Below, in pieces: positions 1 to 9,597 of a stretch of 64,000 bases of DNA. Location of the stretch: NCBI GenBank assembly GCA_963776195.1, contig CAVZMO010000036.1:62001-126000 (forward strand), read 5' to 3'. The stretch comes from CAVZMO01 sp963776195. GTDB lineage: Bacteria; Nitrospirota; Thermodesulfovibrionia; Thermodesulfovibrionales; SM23-35. The notes below the pieces were generated by a model, which was not told where the DNA came from, did not search any database, and saw nothing but the letters and a program-made list of their open reading frames with translations. The translations under genes and the position numbers were made by a program. The number at the start of each line of letters is the position of its first letter. Position 1 is the first letter of the stretch.

Positions 1-2323
1 TCCTTTTAATGCGAAGGTGTTGAGAAACGGTTCAGTCAGGGATATCCCTGCAAGCAGAAGTTGTGCCCGGCGACATATTTGTGTTAGGCTGAAGGGGACA
101 AGGTCCCTGCAGATGCAAGACTTATTGACGAGAACCGGTTAATGGTAAACAATGCGCCGTTGACCGGTGAATCCGAATCAAAGCCGCGCAGTGATAACCC
201 TTTCGATGGGGATTCACTTGAAAGCCCGAATCTGGTTTTTGCCGGTACTCATGTAATAAGCGGCACAGGAAAAGCCGCAGCGTATGCGACCGGCATGTCC
301 ACGGAATTCGGCAAGATCGCCCATCTGACAAGCGCCGTTGATCCCGGGTTGAGCCCACTCCAGAAGGAGATGTTGAAAGTGACCCGGATAATCGCTGTTA
401 TTGCACTGACAACGGGCATATTCTTTTTTGGTATAGGGATGCTTACCGGGAGAAGCTTCTGGCATAATCTCATCTTTGCAATAGGGATTACGATCGCAAA
501 TGTCCCGGAGGGGCTCCTGCCGACTGTCACCCTTTCACTGGCTATGGGAAGCCAGAGGATGGCCAGGAAAAAAGCCCTCATAAGGACTCTCACGTCAGTC
601 GAGACCCTCGGTTCGGTTACCGTAATATGTACCGATAAGACAGGCACGCTCACACAGAATAAGATGGAGGTCGAAAAGGTATGGACCTTCGACAGCCAGC
701 GGGCCTCAATCGACAGTCTTATGACAATCGCGTATCTCTGTAATAATGCGGTTTATGAAAATGGAGAATATAAGGGGGACCCCACGGAAATTGCGATCTT
801 GAAGAAAGCACGGGAAATCTCCGGGGATATGAAAGCAGAGCGTATTTCCGAGATTCCCTTTGACTCAGACAGAAAAAGGATGACGACCGTAAACAAGGTC
901 AATGGGAGCAACACTCGTTTTAACAAAGGGGGCATTGGAAACCGTTACGCCCTTTTGTAATAGGATACGCGAAGACAATGCTATAAAGACGTTGGATGAC
1001 CGGAGTAAGGAGTTTATTACGCAGGCTTATCATGCGATGATGGATCAGGGGTTAAGGGTTATTGCTTTTGCCTTCAAGAAGCTGGACAGCGGAAGCGAGG
1101 AGGTTAATCCGGAAGCTGATCTGATCTTTGCCGGTCTCATGGGACTTGAGGACCCACCAAGACCCGAGGTCCCCGAAGCTATAAAAAAGTGCCGGGAAGC
1201 CGGAATTAAAGTGATTATGATTACGGGAGATGCGAGCAGGACCGCTGTTGCTATTGCAAAACAAATAGGGCTTGCAAGCGGTAACCCCGCAATTGTTGAA
1301 GGGCCTGAAATGGAAATAAAGACTGACGGCACGCTGAGAGAAATCCTCCGGTCGGAAGAGATCATCTTTGCAAGGATGTCGCCGAGACATAAGATGAGGA
1401 TCGTGTCTATTCTTCAAGATGAAGGCGAGCGGGTTGCGGTTACAGGAGACGGGGTGAATGATGCGCCAGCCCTCAAAAAGGCGGATATCGGTATTTCGAT
1501 GGGAATAATGGGAACTGATGTTGCAAGGGAAGCAGCGGATATGGTCTTGCTCGATGACAATTTTGCAACTATTGTGAATGCGATAGAAGAGGGCAGGACG
1601 ATCTTCGAAAATATCAAGAAATTTATTACCTATATTTTTGCGCATGGCACGCCCGAGGCGATTCCATATATCATGTTTTCGCTTTTCAAAATCCCGCTCC
1701 CTTTGACGGTAATGCAGATACTCGCAATCGATCTTGGTACCGAAACCATCCCGGCGCTTGCACTCGGTGCAGAGCCGCCTGAGGCGACCATCATGAGATA
1801 CCCTTCTGTGCCGTCAAAGACCACAGAACAAATGAGACAGGAGAAAAAGGGAATTATCGACAGGTTCCTTCTTTTCAGGGGGTACATTTTTCTCGGGGTT
1901 ATAAGCACGGTCGGTGTCTTATTCGCCTATTTTTATGTGCTCTATAAAGGCGGGTGGCAGTGGGGGATGGTTTTGCCGATGGATCATCCCTTGACCCGCC
2001 AGGCGTCAACTGCTACATTCCTGGGTATCGTCCTCATGCAGATAGGGAATGTATTTGCCTGCCGGTCATCCAGGGAATCCATCTTCAAATCAGGTTTTTT
2101 TTCGAACAGATTAATTGTTATCGGAATTATCGTCGAGGTCTTACTTTCTGCTATCATCATTTATCTTCCCCCGGCAAATAAAATGTTTGGAACGGAACCC
2201 TTGGGTCTTGATGTATGGCTGATCCTTATACCTTTCAGCATAGGGTTGCTCCTTGTGGAAGAACTGAGAAAGGTTTATGCAAAGAGGGCCAGTGCCGGAA
2301 AACTTTCCCGTATTTCTCAGTAA
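1..2323 (+). CDS. P2-type cation-transporting P-type ATPase, 5' partial, frame broken
   Basis: This is an ATP-driven cation pump of the inner membrane. Visible motifs are the transmembrane NVPEGLLPTV segment (about 500-530), the phosphorylation motif DKTGTLTQ (about 637-660) and the hinge TGDGVNDAPALKKAD (about 1440-1485), followed by a C-terminal multi-helix cation ATPase domain. NVPEGLL resembles the Na/K-ATPase and H/Ca branch more than heavy-metal pumps; the ion cannot be assigned. The 5' end lies outside the window. The protein reads continuously only if one extra base is skipped near 56 (after GCA AGC), near 87-88 (TTA G GCT) and near 904-907 (AAT GGG A GCA). The first continuous ATG-initiated frame begins at 142 and stops at 960; the rest runs from about 902. 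All three breaks are insertion type, so sequence error or very recent decay are both possible. Confidence 0.9.
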
Positions 2324-2392
2324 TTGAACGTGCAATTCCCGGTGGTCTTGCCGCAGGGTGGTTAATTGTTTTCGGTCTGCGCCTCTGACGCA

Positions 2393-3673
2393 TTACCGCC
2401 TGGCGGTTTTGGTTATATATTCATGCAAAAAATTGCACCATGCCGTTTTCTTGACGAGATCAAGTCTCGAATAAATAGGCGATACCTTTCTGATGGGAAA
2501 ATAAATTGACAGGCCATGTGAGTTTTTGACGCCGTTTCCTTTGTACCCGGAACTCAGCACTATCCTATTCTCAAATAGTACATCTATCAGGTTCTTGCAG
2601 GCTGATTTGATGTTCGACCGGCTGCTGTAAATTTGCAAGAGCTTACAGAAGTCTTTCAGATCAATATAATCGGGGTTGGCATAGGATTGAACCTGGGTTC
2701 GCGACTTTATGATTGCTGTTTTTGTGGATGGATCGGACAGCCCCTGCGTTAGCGTTCGTGACAGGGCGTCGATAGCGGCCGCCATTTCCTTTGATTTAGA
2801 AAGGTCACACGTGGATTGCGTTACCCCATCGCGGGGAGAATAGGAGGCGAGATATTTCTCCACAATGACGGCTGATAACTCTTGAGGTGTCATAGTCGGT
2901 GTTGCTGCAAGCTCGGAGAGAATCCTGTCATAGGGCCAACCGTCTCCCGGTTCGGTTTCTTCCGATCCCACTCCGAACATGACGCTATCTCTTATCTGAT
3001 ACATTACCTCGGCCATGCTCATAAGACAGGCATCCATGCCGAGCAGGTCGATCTTGCGGCCGAGTTTTTTCTTCACTGACAAAAAGAGTCTTTTCAACTC
3101 GATATTGTCGAGAAAGTCCCCGGCATCGTCATCCAGAGCTATTGCCCGCGTGGTGACGGCCTTTTTCAGAGATGTGGAGAACAGAGCACGACGGAAATTT
3201 CTGCTTGCGACAGAACGAATCTGACGAAAGGGAATAGAGGATTTTGATTCCTGGAGCGCCTCACCCATAACCAGGCCGTGCCTGTTGATATTAAGTTTCA
3301 ATGTGTTTTTCGCGACCCGGTAAATATCCGTATCGTCCCATCCCTGTCCGTGGTTCCAAATGACAACGAGATAATGTTGTGCCGGATATTTTTTCGCACC
3401 CCACAGGATAAAATCTTCAAGCACCTTGGGATCTCCGGTGTTCGTCTCGCCGAGACTTGCAACCGCATCCATGTCAAGCGTTCCTCCGGTGCGCAGGTAG
3501 AAACGTCTGGTTGAGATATTCCTGCCCTGCCGGTCAAACTGAGCTATGATATTGATTGCATCAGTAGAGCCGATTTTTTTCATCTCCCTGAGGTCGGCAA
3601 CGCCTGCACTGTCGAGGTTGTTGTCTCCGGCAAGGTAAACCATGACCGTCCATTGTTTTATTGTGCTTTTCAT
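2393..3673 (-). CDS. Clostripain-like cysteine peptidase (family C11)
   Basis: This predicted protein of about 426 residues has the C11 signature. The N-terminal strand reads WTVMVYLAGDNNLD. The catalytic His region is VVIWNHGQGW (about residue 105) and the catalytic Cys region is LLGMDACLMSMAEV (about residue 210). Clostripain-family enzymes cleave after basic residues and are usually self-processed. The start at 3673 is chosen because AGGAGG lies just upstream; a longer frame to 3739 lacks a site. No signal peptide or membrane helix is obvious, so a cytoplasmic role or non-classical export is possible. The next gene upstream on the same strand encodes a transglutaminase-like protein, about 130 bases away. 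The substrate is unknown. Confidence 0.88.
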   Translation of the reverse strand: MKSTIKQWTVMVYLAGDNNLDSAGVADLREMKKIGSTDAINIIAQFDRQGRNISTRRFYLRTGGTLDMDAVASLGETNTGDPKVLEDFILWGAKKYPAQHYLVVIWNHGQGWDDTDIYRVAKNTLKLNINRHGLVMGEALQESKSSIPFRQIRSVASRNFRRALFSTSLKKAVTTRAIALDDDAGDFLDNIELKRLFLSVKKKLGRKIDLLGMDACLMSMAEVMYQIRDSVMFGVGSEETEPGDGWPYDRILSELAATPTMTPQELSAVIVEKYLASYSPRDGVTQSTCDLSKSKEMAAAIDALSRTLTQGLSDPSTKTAIIKSRTQVQSYANPDYIDLKDFCKLLQIYSSRSNIKSACKNLIDVLFENRIVLSSGYKGNGVKNSHGLSIYFPIRKVSPIYSRLDLVKKTAWCNFLHEYITKTARR

Positions 3674-3807
3674 CAATTTCCTCCTTCCGGATATTAGTAT
3701 GATGTCCCTAACAGTTTTGTCATTTCCAGGAATATTCACCCGCCTTTATTCTGTTCGAATCATCATGGTCGGGCTCATGGCTCCCAATCGCCGGTTATCC
3801 CGGATAG

Positions 3808-4533
3808 TCACCCGCCGAACGGGAGGCGTGTTTTTTTCATGTGGACTTTATTGCCTCGCAGTTTGAGATATTTTTCAATGCCTGATTTTATTGAAGTTTT
3901 TCTATCGGCGTGGAGAATCTCCCAGAGATGATGGTTATTGAAACAATAATAGGGCACATACTGAAAGAACTGCCCCGGCGCCGTAAGTTTGTCCGCCTTG
4001 GGCATGTGCGACGGGATGTTATCGAGAGTGCTTTCGAGGATGCACCATTGCCCCATTTCATTCTTGTACACGGGCCAGCAGTGGCCTCCAAGGGATTTGC
4101 CGTTTTCATCGAAGGCCTCTCCTAAAACTACCCTTACACAGAAAGGACTTATACCGCTCGCGATAAGAAGGCTTGCAAGAAGAAAAGAGCTGTCTTCGCA
4201 ATCTCCGCGCCGCAATGTATAAATCTCCGGAGGGAACAGCCAGAAGTCCCCTTTTCTCGGCTTGTCGCCATCGTGGATATATTTAATATGCTTAGCAACA
4301 AAATCCCATATGATCATCGCTCTTCTGTCGAAACTTCCCGGCGTTTTGTGTTCGGGTAAAGCCTTTTCCTTCACAAGTTCCTTGAGGATTTCCTTCATGA
4401 TGTTGTTGTCCTCGAAAGATATCCACTCCCTGATATCTGTCTTTATCTGTCTCTTCGGACTTCCGATAACGAACCGTTTCTTTTCTATTACGGTGTCCTG
4501 GAGAATCAGATCTCCTTCCCAGTTATGAAACAT
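3808..4533 (-). CDS. Transglutaminase-like domain protein
   Basis: This 241-residue protein carries a transglutaminase/cysteine-protease-like core. The catalytic Cys sits in RRGDCEDSS (about residue 112), the His in GGHCWPV (about 149) and the acidic residue in LESTLD (about 167). Such domains act as proteases or amidases at least as often as cross-linkers in bacteria. A GAGGAGG-type site lies just before the ATG at 4533. No signal peptide is seen. It may be co-transcribed with the C11 peptidase downstream, which would make a two-gene peptidase unit, but that is inference. Confidence 0.8.
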   Translation of the reverse strand: MFHNWEGDLILQDTVIEKKRFVIGSPKRQIKTDIREWISFEDNNIMKEILKELVKEKALPEHKTPGSFDRRAMIIWDFVAKHIKYIHDGDKPRKGDFWLFPPEIYTLRRGDCEDSSFLLASLLIASGISPFCVRVVLGEAFDENGKSLGGHCWPVYKNEMGQWCILESTLDNIPSHMPKADKLTAPGQFFQYVPYYCFNNHHLWEILHADRKTSIKSGIEKYLKLRGNKVHMKKTRLPFGG

Positions 4534-4794
4534 CTTCTCCTCCTCTTTACAATGTCCTTAATAATCGCCCCGCCATCCACCAAGAGCAGAGCTTTCTAAA
4601 TCATTCTTGCTCGAAATATTATAGCAATAGCTAAAATTATTATCACTTGCTATTATTTAAGAATCGGAAAAGATGTGAAGAAACAACGAAAGAAATATAA
4701 GAAAAATTAAGAGAATTTTTTAAAGAATTGTGGGATTGCCGGATGAAAGGTTGTCTATCGGTAGCAAGTCAAAAAATCCGGGAGTATACTGATA

Positions 4795-5568
4795 TTATTT
4801 TTCTATCAAAGCGATGAGGGCATCGGCTTCTTTATAACCCGGCACGATTGTTCCATTCGGCAGGATAATCGCAGGCGTTCCTCTTATGCCGAGTTTTTCA
4901 GTAAGCTTTATATTTTCATCAAGCGCGGATGTTTCGCACTTTGGAGCCGGCAAGGGTTTCTTTTCAAAAGCATCTTCGAGGAGAGCAAGAGATTTTTCAC
5001 ACACTATGGCTTTGGCTTTTTCGTAAGCTGTTTTATGCATCGGCAACGGATACATCTTTATGAAAAAAACGATATCCTTTCTCTTTTCTATCACCTTCTT
5101 CATCTCCTGATGAAGTTTTCCACAGTACGGGCAGTCAGGGTCACTAAAAACGATAACACGATATTTGGCATTCTTATCTCCCATCACCAATGCATCGTCA
5201 AGGGGAATTTTTGAAACATCAACCTTGTTGATTTCATTGTGTCTCTCCTGAGTGACGTTTGTCTTTGTCTTAATGTCTATGATAGAGCCCGAGACGATAT
5301 AATTCTTGGAAGAGTCGAGATAAAGGACCCCCTTCTGACCTTTTGATTCAACTGCAACCTCGATCAATCCCTTGACCTGTGCCGGGCGTACGTCGAGGAC
5401 CTTTATGTCAGGGTAGCTCCCTTTCAGTAAATTCTGCACATCTTCGCTCGTTACCTGGTGGCACTTTATACAGGCATGATCGCAGGTCTCGATGCTGTAT
5501 GCGCTGTGAGCGATAAGAAAGGTGGTGATCGCAAAGGCAGTAAAAATAATCAGAGTATATTTCCGCAT
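4795..5568 (-). CDS. DsbC-like periplasmic thiol oxidoreductase with N-terminal CxxCH
   Basis: The protein of about 257 residues has a signal peptide (MRKYTLIIFTAF onward, ending near AYS). An N-terminal dimerisation-like region is followed by a thioredoxin-fold domain with the active site FSDPDCPYCGKLH and the cis-Pro loop RGTPAIILPNG. This matches DsbC-type disulfide isomerases of the periplasm. A second motif, CIKCH, sits just after the signal cleavage site; it fits a c-type haem site or an extra redox-active Cys pair. I chose the start at 5568 because it gives a classical signal peptide and TATAAT lies 6 bases upstream, which suggests a leaderless message. An alternative ATG at 5589 would add seven residues. 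It stands alone with about 260 empty bases before the transglutaminase-like gene. Confidence 0.85.
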   Translation of the reverse strand: MRKYTLIIFTAFAITTFLIAHSAYSIETCDHACIKCHQVTSEDVQNLLKGSYPDIKVLDVRPAQVKGLIEVAVESKGQKGVLYLDSSKNYIVSGSIIDIKTKTNVTQERHNEINKVDVSKIPLDDALVMGDKNAKYRVIVFSDPDCPYCGKLHQEMKKVIEKRKDIVFFIKMYPLPMHKTAYEKAKAIVCEKSLALLEDAFEKKPLPAPKCETSALDENIKLTEKLGIRGTPAIILPNGTIVPGYKEADALIALIEK

Positions 5569-5574
5569 GCGTTG

Positions 5575-5602
5575 ATTATAACATATCATTCGAGTAAATC
5601 AA
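5575..5602 (-). promoter_or_regulatory. Likely sigma-70 promoter abutting the dsbC-like start
   Basis: On the minus strand TTGATT (5597-5602) and a perfect TATAAT (5575-5580) are 16 bases apart. The ATG at 5568 is only 6 bases beyond the -10, so transcription should begin at or next to the start codon. Confidence 0.5.
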
Positions 5603-5630
5603 TAGCGATATTTCAGCCATTATTCCTTAA

Positions 5631-6692
5631 TCAAAGTTCTTTGAGCCTTTCCGATTGGTAATGGGTGATCAGGGCATCGATGACATCGTCGAGGTCTCCT
5701 TCGAGCACCTGTTCCAGCTTGTGAAGGGTAAAGCCGATCCTGTGATCGGTGACGCGGTTTTGGGGATAATTGTATGTCCTGATTTTTTCGCTCCTATCGC
5801 CTGTTCCCACCTGTGATTTCCTTGCCGATGCACGCTCTTTCTCCTGTCTTTCCATCTCGATCTCGTAGAGCCGGGAACGAAGCACCTTCATAGCTTTTTC
5901 TCGGTTCTTGATCTGGGAGCGCTCATCCTGACATTGAACAACAAGCCCGGTGGGGATATGAACAATCCTCACCGCGGAATAGGTCGTGTTCACTCCCTGA
6001 CCGCCAGGCCCCGAAGAACAGAACGTATCAACTCTGAGATCTTTTTCATCGACCTTAATATCAACATCCTCTGCCTCGGGCAGCACAGCAACCGTTGCAG
6101 CAGAGGTATGTATCCTTCCTGAGGCCTCTGTGACGGGAACCCTCTGGACCCTGTGTACGCCGCTTTCGTATTTGAGCCGGCTGTACGCATTTTTCCCCAG
6201 TATCGAGAAGATCACTTCCTTAATGCCCCCGAGACCGGTCGCATTCAGGTCTATCGTTTCGACCTTCCATCTCTTATGCTCCGCGTATTTCAGATACATC
6301 CTGAGCAGGCTTGCGGCGAAGAGGGCAGCCTCCTCACCTCCCGTACCCGCTCTGATCTCGATTATTACATTCTTTGTGTCACGGGGGTCTTGGGGAAGAA
6401 GCATGATCCTAAGCTCTTCTTCGATCTTCGGTCTTTTCGCCTTCAGTTCATCGAGTTCAGCCTGTGCAAGCTCACGCAGGTCACTGTCGCCGCTGTTCAG
6501 CAGTTCTTCCGCCTCTTCTATGCCGGAGAGCACCTTGCTGTATTTTCTGATCTTCTCTACTAAGGGGAGGAGTTCGGATTCTTCCCTTGAGTACTTCAGG
6601 AGTTCGGACGGCTTTGATAACACTTCGGGGTCCATCAGCAGGCGAGTCAATTCTTCATATTTATTTTCTATTGTCTTCAGTTTCTCAAGCAT
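5631..6692 (-). CDS. prfA: Peptide chain release factor 1
   Basis: This 353-residue class I release factor recognises UAA/UAG and triggers peptide release at the ribosome. The peptidyl-hydrolase motif GPGGQGVN is present. The region RVPVTEASGRIHT holds the P-x-T stop-codon motif of RF1 (PVT here, PAT in E. coli), not the SPF of RF2. Length is normal. The start overlaps the end of the upstream DUF1385 gene by 8 bases, so the two are translationally coupled. The order rpmE, DUF1385, prfA is a common bacterial arrangement. Confidence 0.97.
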   Translation of the reverse strand: MLEKLKTIENKYEELTRLLMDPEVLSKPSELLKYSREESELLPLVEKIRKYSKVLSGIEEAEELLNSGDSDLRELAQAELDELKAKRPKIEEELRIMLLPQDPRDTKNVIIEIRAGTGGEEAALFAASLLRMYLKYAEHKRWKVETIDLNATGLGGIKEVIFSILGKNAYSRLKYESGVHRVQRVPVTEASGRIHTSAATVAVLPEAEDVDIKVDEKDLRVDTFCSSGPGGQGVNTTYSAVRIVHIPTGLVVQCQDERSQIKNREKAMKVLRSRLYEIEMERQEKERASARKSQVGTGDRSEKIRTYNYPQNRVTDHRIGFTLHKLEQVLEGDLDDVIDALITHYQSERLKEL

Positions 6693-7563
6693 TTGTTTCC
6701 TCTAGGATAAGAACTTCTTCAAGTGCCCTGACAGCAACCTCGATCTGGGCTTCATCAGGTTCCCTTGTTGTGAGCCTCTGCAGCAATAGGCCGGGCTGTA
6801 TCAGCGCCTTCATTATCAGGTTGTCCTGCATCTTTGCGGACAGCTTCAGAAATTCATAAGAGATGCCTGCAATTAAAGGGATCAGGACGAGCCGTGAAAG
6901 AAACTTATAAACGAAGGACCATCCCTGGGGGATGAATGAGAAAGTGAATATGCTGATCACCATGACTATAAGGAGAAAGCTTGTTCCACAGCGCGGATGC
7001 AGCGGGCTGTAGACCTTTATGCCTTTTAGTGTAAGGTCTTTTCCGTTTTCATAGGCATGGATGACTTTATGTTCCGCCCCGTGATATTCGAATATCCGCC
7101 TCATCTCTTTCCACAGGCCGACTGAGACTATGTAGATAAGGAAAATGAATACCCTGATAACACCATCGACAAGGTTGAAGACGAATGAACTTCCGGCAAC
7201 AGATTCAAAAACGAATCCCAAAAGTTTTGTTGCATATAACGGCAACAGTATAAAGAGGGCTATCCCGATAACAACCGACAGGAAAATGGTAAAACCGAGG
7301 GTGACAGGGCTCAGGTCTTCTCCTGCTTCCTCTTCATATGCCTTGCTCGCAGAAAATTCTATTGCCTTAATTCCGATAAACAAGGCGGAAAACAGAGCGA
7401 TAAAGCCTCTCAGGATGGGGAGCCGTAAAATCCACGGAAGTTCGGACAGTTTTTCCCTTTTTACATGAATTTCCCCGTTCGGGCCTCTGACTGCCACCGT
7501 CCAGCCTTTTCTGCCCTTCATCATGACGCCTTCGATAACTGCCTGTCCGCCTACGTTTTTCAT
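6685..7563 (-). CDS. DUF1385 family membrane protein
   Basis: About 292 residues. The N-terminus GGQAVIEGVMMKG and the central EYHGAEHKVIHAYE with HPRCGTSFL are hallmark DUF1385 motifs. Four or more hydrophobic helices lie between about residues 50 and 230, so it is an inner-membrane protein. The function of the family is unknown; conserved His and Cys residues hint at metal binding. The start at 7563 is preferred over 7599 because GAGGAT lies upstream and conservation begins with KNVGGQAV. It lies between rpmE and prfA and overlaps prfA by 8 bases. Confidence 0.9.
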   Translation of the reverse strand: MKNVGGQAVIEGVMMKGRKGWTVAVRGPNGEIHVKREKLSELPWILRLPILRGFIALFSALFIGIKAIEFSASKAYEEEAGEDLSPVTLGFTIFLSVVIGIALFILLPLYATKLLGFVFESVAGSSFVFNLVDGVIRVFIFLIYIVSVGLWKEMRRIFEYHGAEHKVIHAYENGKDLTLKGIKVYSPLHPRCGTSFLLIVMVISIFTFSFIPQGWSFVYKFLSRLVLIPLIAGISYEFLKLSAKMQDNLIMKALIQPGLLLQRLTTREPDEAQIEVAVRALEEVLILEETNA

Positions 7564-7635
7564 AATTATCCTCAGTTCCAAAAAAAAGCCGTTAGCCATA
7601 AAACGATTGACTAACGACTTTTTCTCTAAGCGTAG

Positions 7636-7857
7636 TTACTTCTTGTTAAGAGCGGCTTCAGCCTTAGCGTACTTCTTCTTAAACTTCTCGACCCTTCCTT
7701 CCGCATCAACAAGCTTCTGTTTCCCCGTAAAAAAGGGGTGGCACTTAGAACAGATATCTACCTGGATCTTTTGTCTTGTCGAATTTGTTGTGAATGTCTC
7801 ACCGCAGGCGCATACAACCGTTGCCTCGCTATATGATGGATGAATTCCTTCTTTCAA
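7636..7857 (-). CDS. rpmE: 50S ribosomal protein L31
   Basis: This 73-residue ribosomal protein starts MKEGIHPSYSEATVVCACGETF. It is the zinc-binding form: the Cys set CACG and CSKCH is intact. The start codon is TTG with a strong AGGAGG site about 7 bases upstream. It is the first gene of the rpmE-DUF1385-prfA unit. Confidence 0.97.
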   Translation of the reverse strand: MKEGIHPSYSEATVVCACGETFTTNSTRQKIQVDICSKCHPFFTGKQKLVDAEGRVEKFKKKYAKAEAALNKK

Positions 7858-7887
7858 GTTTTTTCCTCCTGAAATTTGATAACTTTA

Positions 7888-7917
7888 ATAATAATCGATT
7901 TATGTGTCTTTTGGCAA
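7888..7917 (-). promoter_or_regulatory. Likely promoter of the rpmE unit
   Basis: On the minus strand TTGCCA (7912-7917) and TATTAT (7888-7893) are separated by 18 bases, in the 118-base gap upstream of rpmE. The same 18-base spacing and TATTAT box appear before the rRNA operon. Confidence 0.5.
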
Positions 7918-7976
7918 GGGACAAGGGGCACCGCCCGGAAAAAGTCATCCTCCCTTCCTGAAAATATCGCAGGCAC

Positions 7977-8918
7977 TTATATGAGTAAAGGGTGTTTCGT
8001 CAGGAGTTCTTTTGCCTTTGTGATATCTTCCCGTATCTGTTCCGCGAGACTGCCCGGATTGGGAAACGTCCGCTCGCCCCTGATCCTGTCGATAAAATAG
8101 ATCTTCAGGCTTTTACTCAGAAGATCGCCGTCAAAATTGAATAGATGGACCTCATAACTCACCTCCGTATTGCCGAATGTGGGGTTCTTGCCGATATTCG
8201 CGACACCGTCGTAAATAGTTCCCCTTAACCCGACTTTTACGGCATAAACGCCTTCCTTCGGTGCGATTTCGACGGGCGTTGAAATATTTGCCGTTGGGAT
8301 ATGTAAAATGCTCTGGCCTCTCCCCTTCCCTTTTATTACGGTCCCCTCTATTGAATATGCCCTTCCAAGGAAATTCGACACCTCGGAAACCGCACCTTTC
8401 AGGAGGAGGCTGCGAATAGTGCTGCTGCTGACGATATGCCCGTGAACCGTTACGTCTCTCACGGCTTTGACACGGAATCCGTACTTCTCGCCCCGCCTTC
8501 TCAATAAGTCTATGGTTCCCTTCTTGTTTTTTCCGAAGGCATAGTTGGTGCCTACAATGATTTCCTTGACATTTATTTTTTCGACGAGGACGTCGTGAAT
8601 AAAATCATCGGGCAGTATGCGAGAAAACTCTTTATTGAATCTTACGCAGAGCAGGACATCTATTCCCATTGCCTCTATGAGTCTTGTTTTCTCTTCGGGA
8701 GTAGTGAGTAACTTTATGTTTCTCTCGGGAGCGAGGACTTTGACCGGGTGGGGGTCAAAGGACATGACCATCGAGGTCCCCTCTATTCCTTCCGTTCTCT
8801 TCAGTACCATGGAAAGGATCTTTTGGTGGCCGAGGTGGATGCCGTCGTAATTCCCTATTGTGAGAACCGGATTAGGATAACTCTTGTTTAAGTTTTCGAG
8901 TCCTCGTATTATTTCCAT
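7977..8918 (-). CDS. ribF: Bifunctional riboflavin kinase / FAD synthetase
   Basis: This 313-residue enzyme makes FMN from riboflavin and FAD from FMN. The N-terminal nucleotidyltransferase domain shows TIGNYDGIHLGHQ and SFDPHP; SSSTIRSLL follows near residue 160. The C-terminal riboflavin kinase domain shows GRGQSILHIPTANI and VANIGKNPTFG. Length and motifs are complete. The start overlaps the end of coaE by 47 bases, so the two are probably one operon. Both are cofactor-salvage enzymes. Confidence 0.96.
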   Translation of the reverse strand: MEIIRGLENLNKSYPNPVLTIGNYDGIHLGHQKILSMVLKRTEGIEGTSMVMSFDPHPVKVLAPERNIKLLTTPEEKTRLIEAMGIDVLLCVRFNKEFSRILPDDFIHDVLVEKINVKEIIVGTNYAFGKNKKGTIDLLRRRGEKYGFRVKAVRDVTVHGHIVSSSTIRSLLLKGAVSEVSNFLGRAYSIEGTVIKGKGRGQSILHIPTANISTPVEIAPKEGVYAVKVGLRGTIYDGVANIGKNPTFGNTEVSYEVHLFNFDGDLLSKSLKIYFIDRIRGERTFPNPGSLAEQIREDITKAKELLTKHPLLI

Positions 8919-9513
8919 CCTTTTTCGCCTCTTTCAAAAGTTCTTTGCATATCGTTTCAACCTGTAACGCTGTCTCTTCAAGCGCGCCGTTGTTGTCTAT
9001 AATAAAATCGGAACGTCTTATCTTCTCTTCTATCGGCAACTGGGATTTTAATCTGAGCAGTGCTTCCTTCCGGGAGATGCCTTTCCTCTCGATACGATTT
9101 AAAGCGGTCTTTTCTTCCGTATAAACCGTGATCTTCTTATCGAACCTGCCTTCATATCCCCTTTCAAAAAGCAAAGGTATTTCGACTAAGATGATCTTAT
9201 CTCCATCCGCGATTCCATCCAGGAAAAAATTTATCCTTTCAAAAACGAGGGGGTGAAGGATGTCTTCGAGAGAACGCCTCAGGATATCGTTATGAAAGAC
9301 AATATCCGCGACCCTTTCCGTATTGAGACTGCCGTCTTCCAAGAACGCTTTGTCACCCAAAAGTCCTTTGATCTTTTCAAGGACCTCCGTTTTTTTGAGC
9401 AACGATCCGACAATCTCATCCGTATTAATGATGATCGCGCCGAACTTTTCGAACAGAGAAAGAACGGTGCTCTTCCCCATTCCGTAATTTCCTGTCAGGC
9501 CAACAAGGAGCAC
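8872..9513 (-). CDS. coaE: Dephospho-CoA kinase
   Basis: The last step of coenzyme A synthesis. The protein starts VLLVGLTGNYGMGKST, with the P-loop GNYGMGKST, then EIPLLFE and a lid region with basic residues; about 213 residues. I place the start at a GTG at 9513 because the P-loop of this family lies within the first 15 residues, although the frame is open to 9567. A perfect TATAAT on the minus strand (9521-9526) ends 7 bases before the GTG and there is no ribosome-binding site, suggesting a leaderless transcript. It overlaps ribF by 47 bases. Confidence 0.93.
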   Translation of the reverse strand: MLLVGLTGNYGMGKSTVLSLFEKFGAIIINTDEIVGSLLKKTEVLEKIKGLLGDKAFLEDGSLNTERVADIVFHNDILRRSLEDILHPLVFERINFFLDGIADGDKIILVEIPLLFERGYEGRFDKKITVYTEEKTALNRIERKGISRKEALLRLKSQLPIEEKIRRSDFIIDNNGALEETALQVETICKELLKEAKKDGNNTRTRKLKQELS

Positions 9514-9597
9514 AAAAGATATTATACAACAACACAAGTTATTACTTCTGATGGGTTTGATATGCAAGAAATATCATGCTTGCGGAGCATGAAAGGA

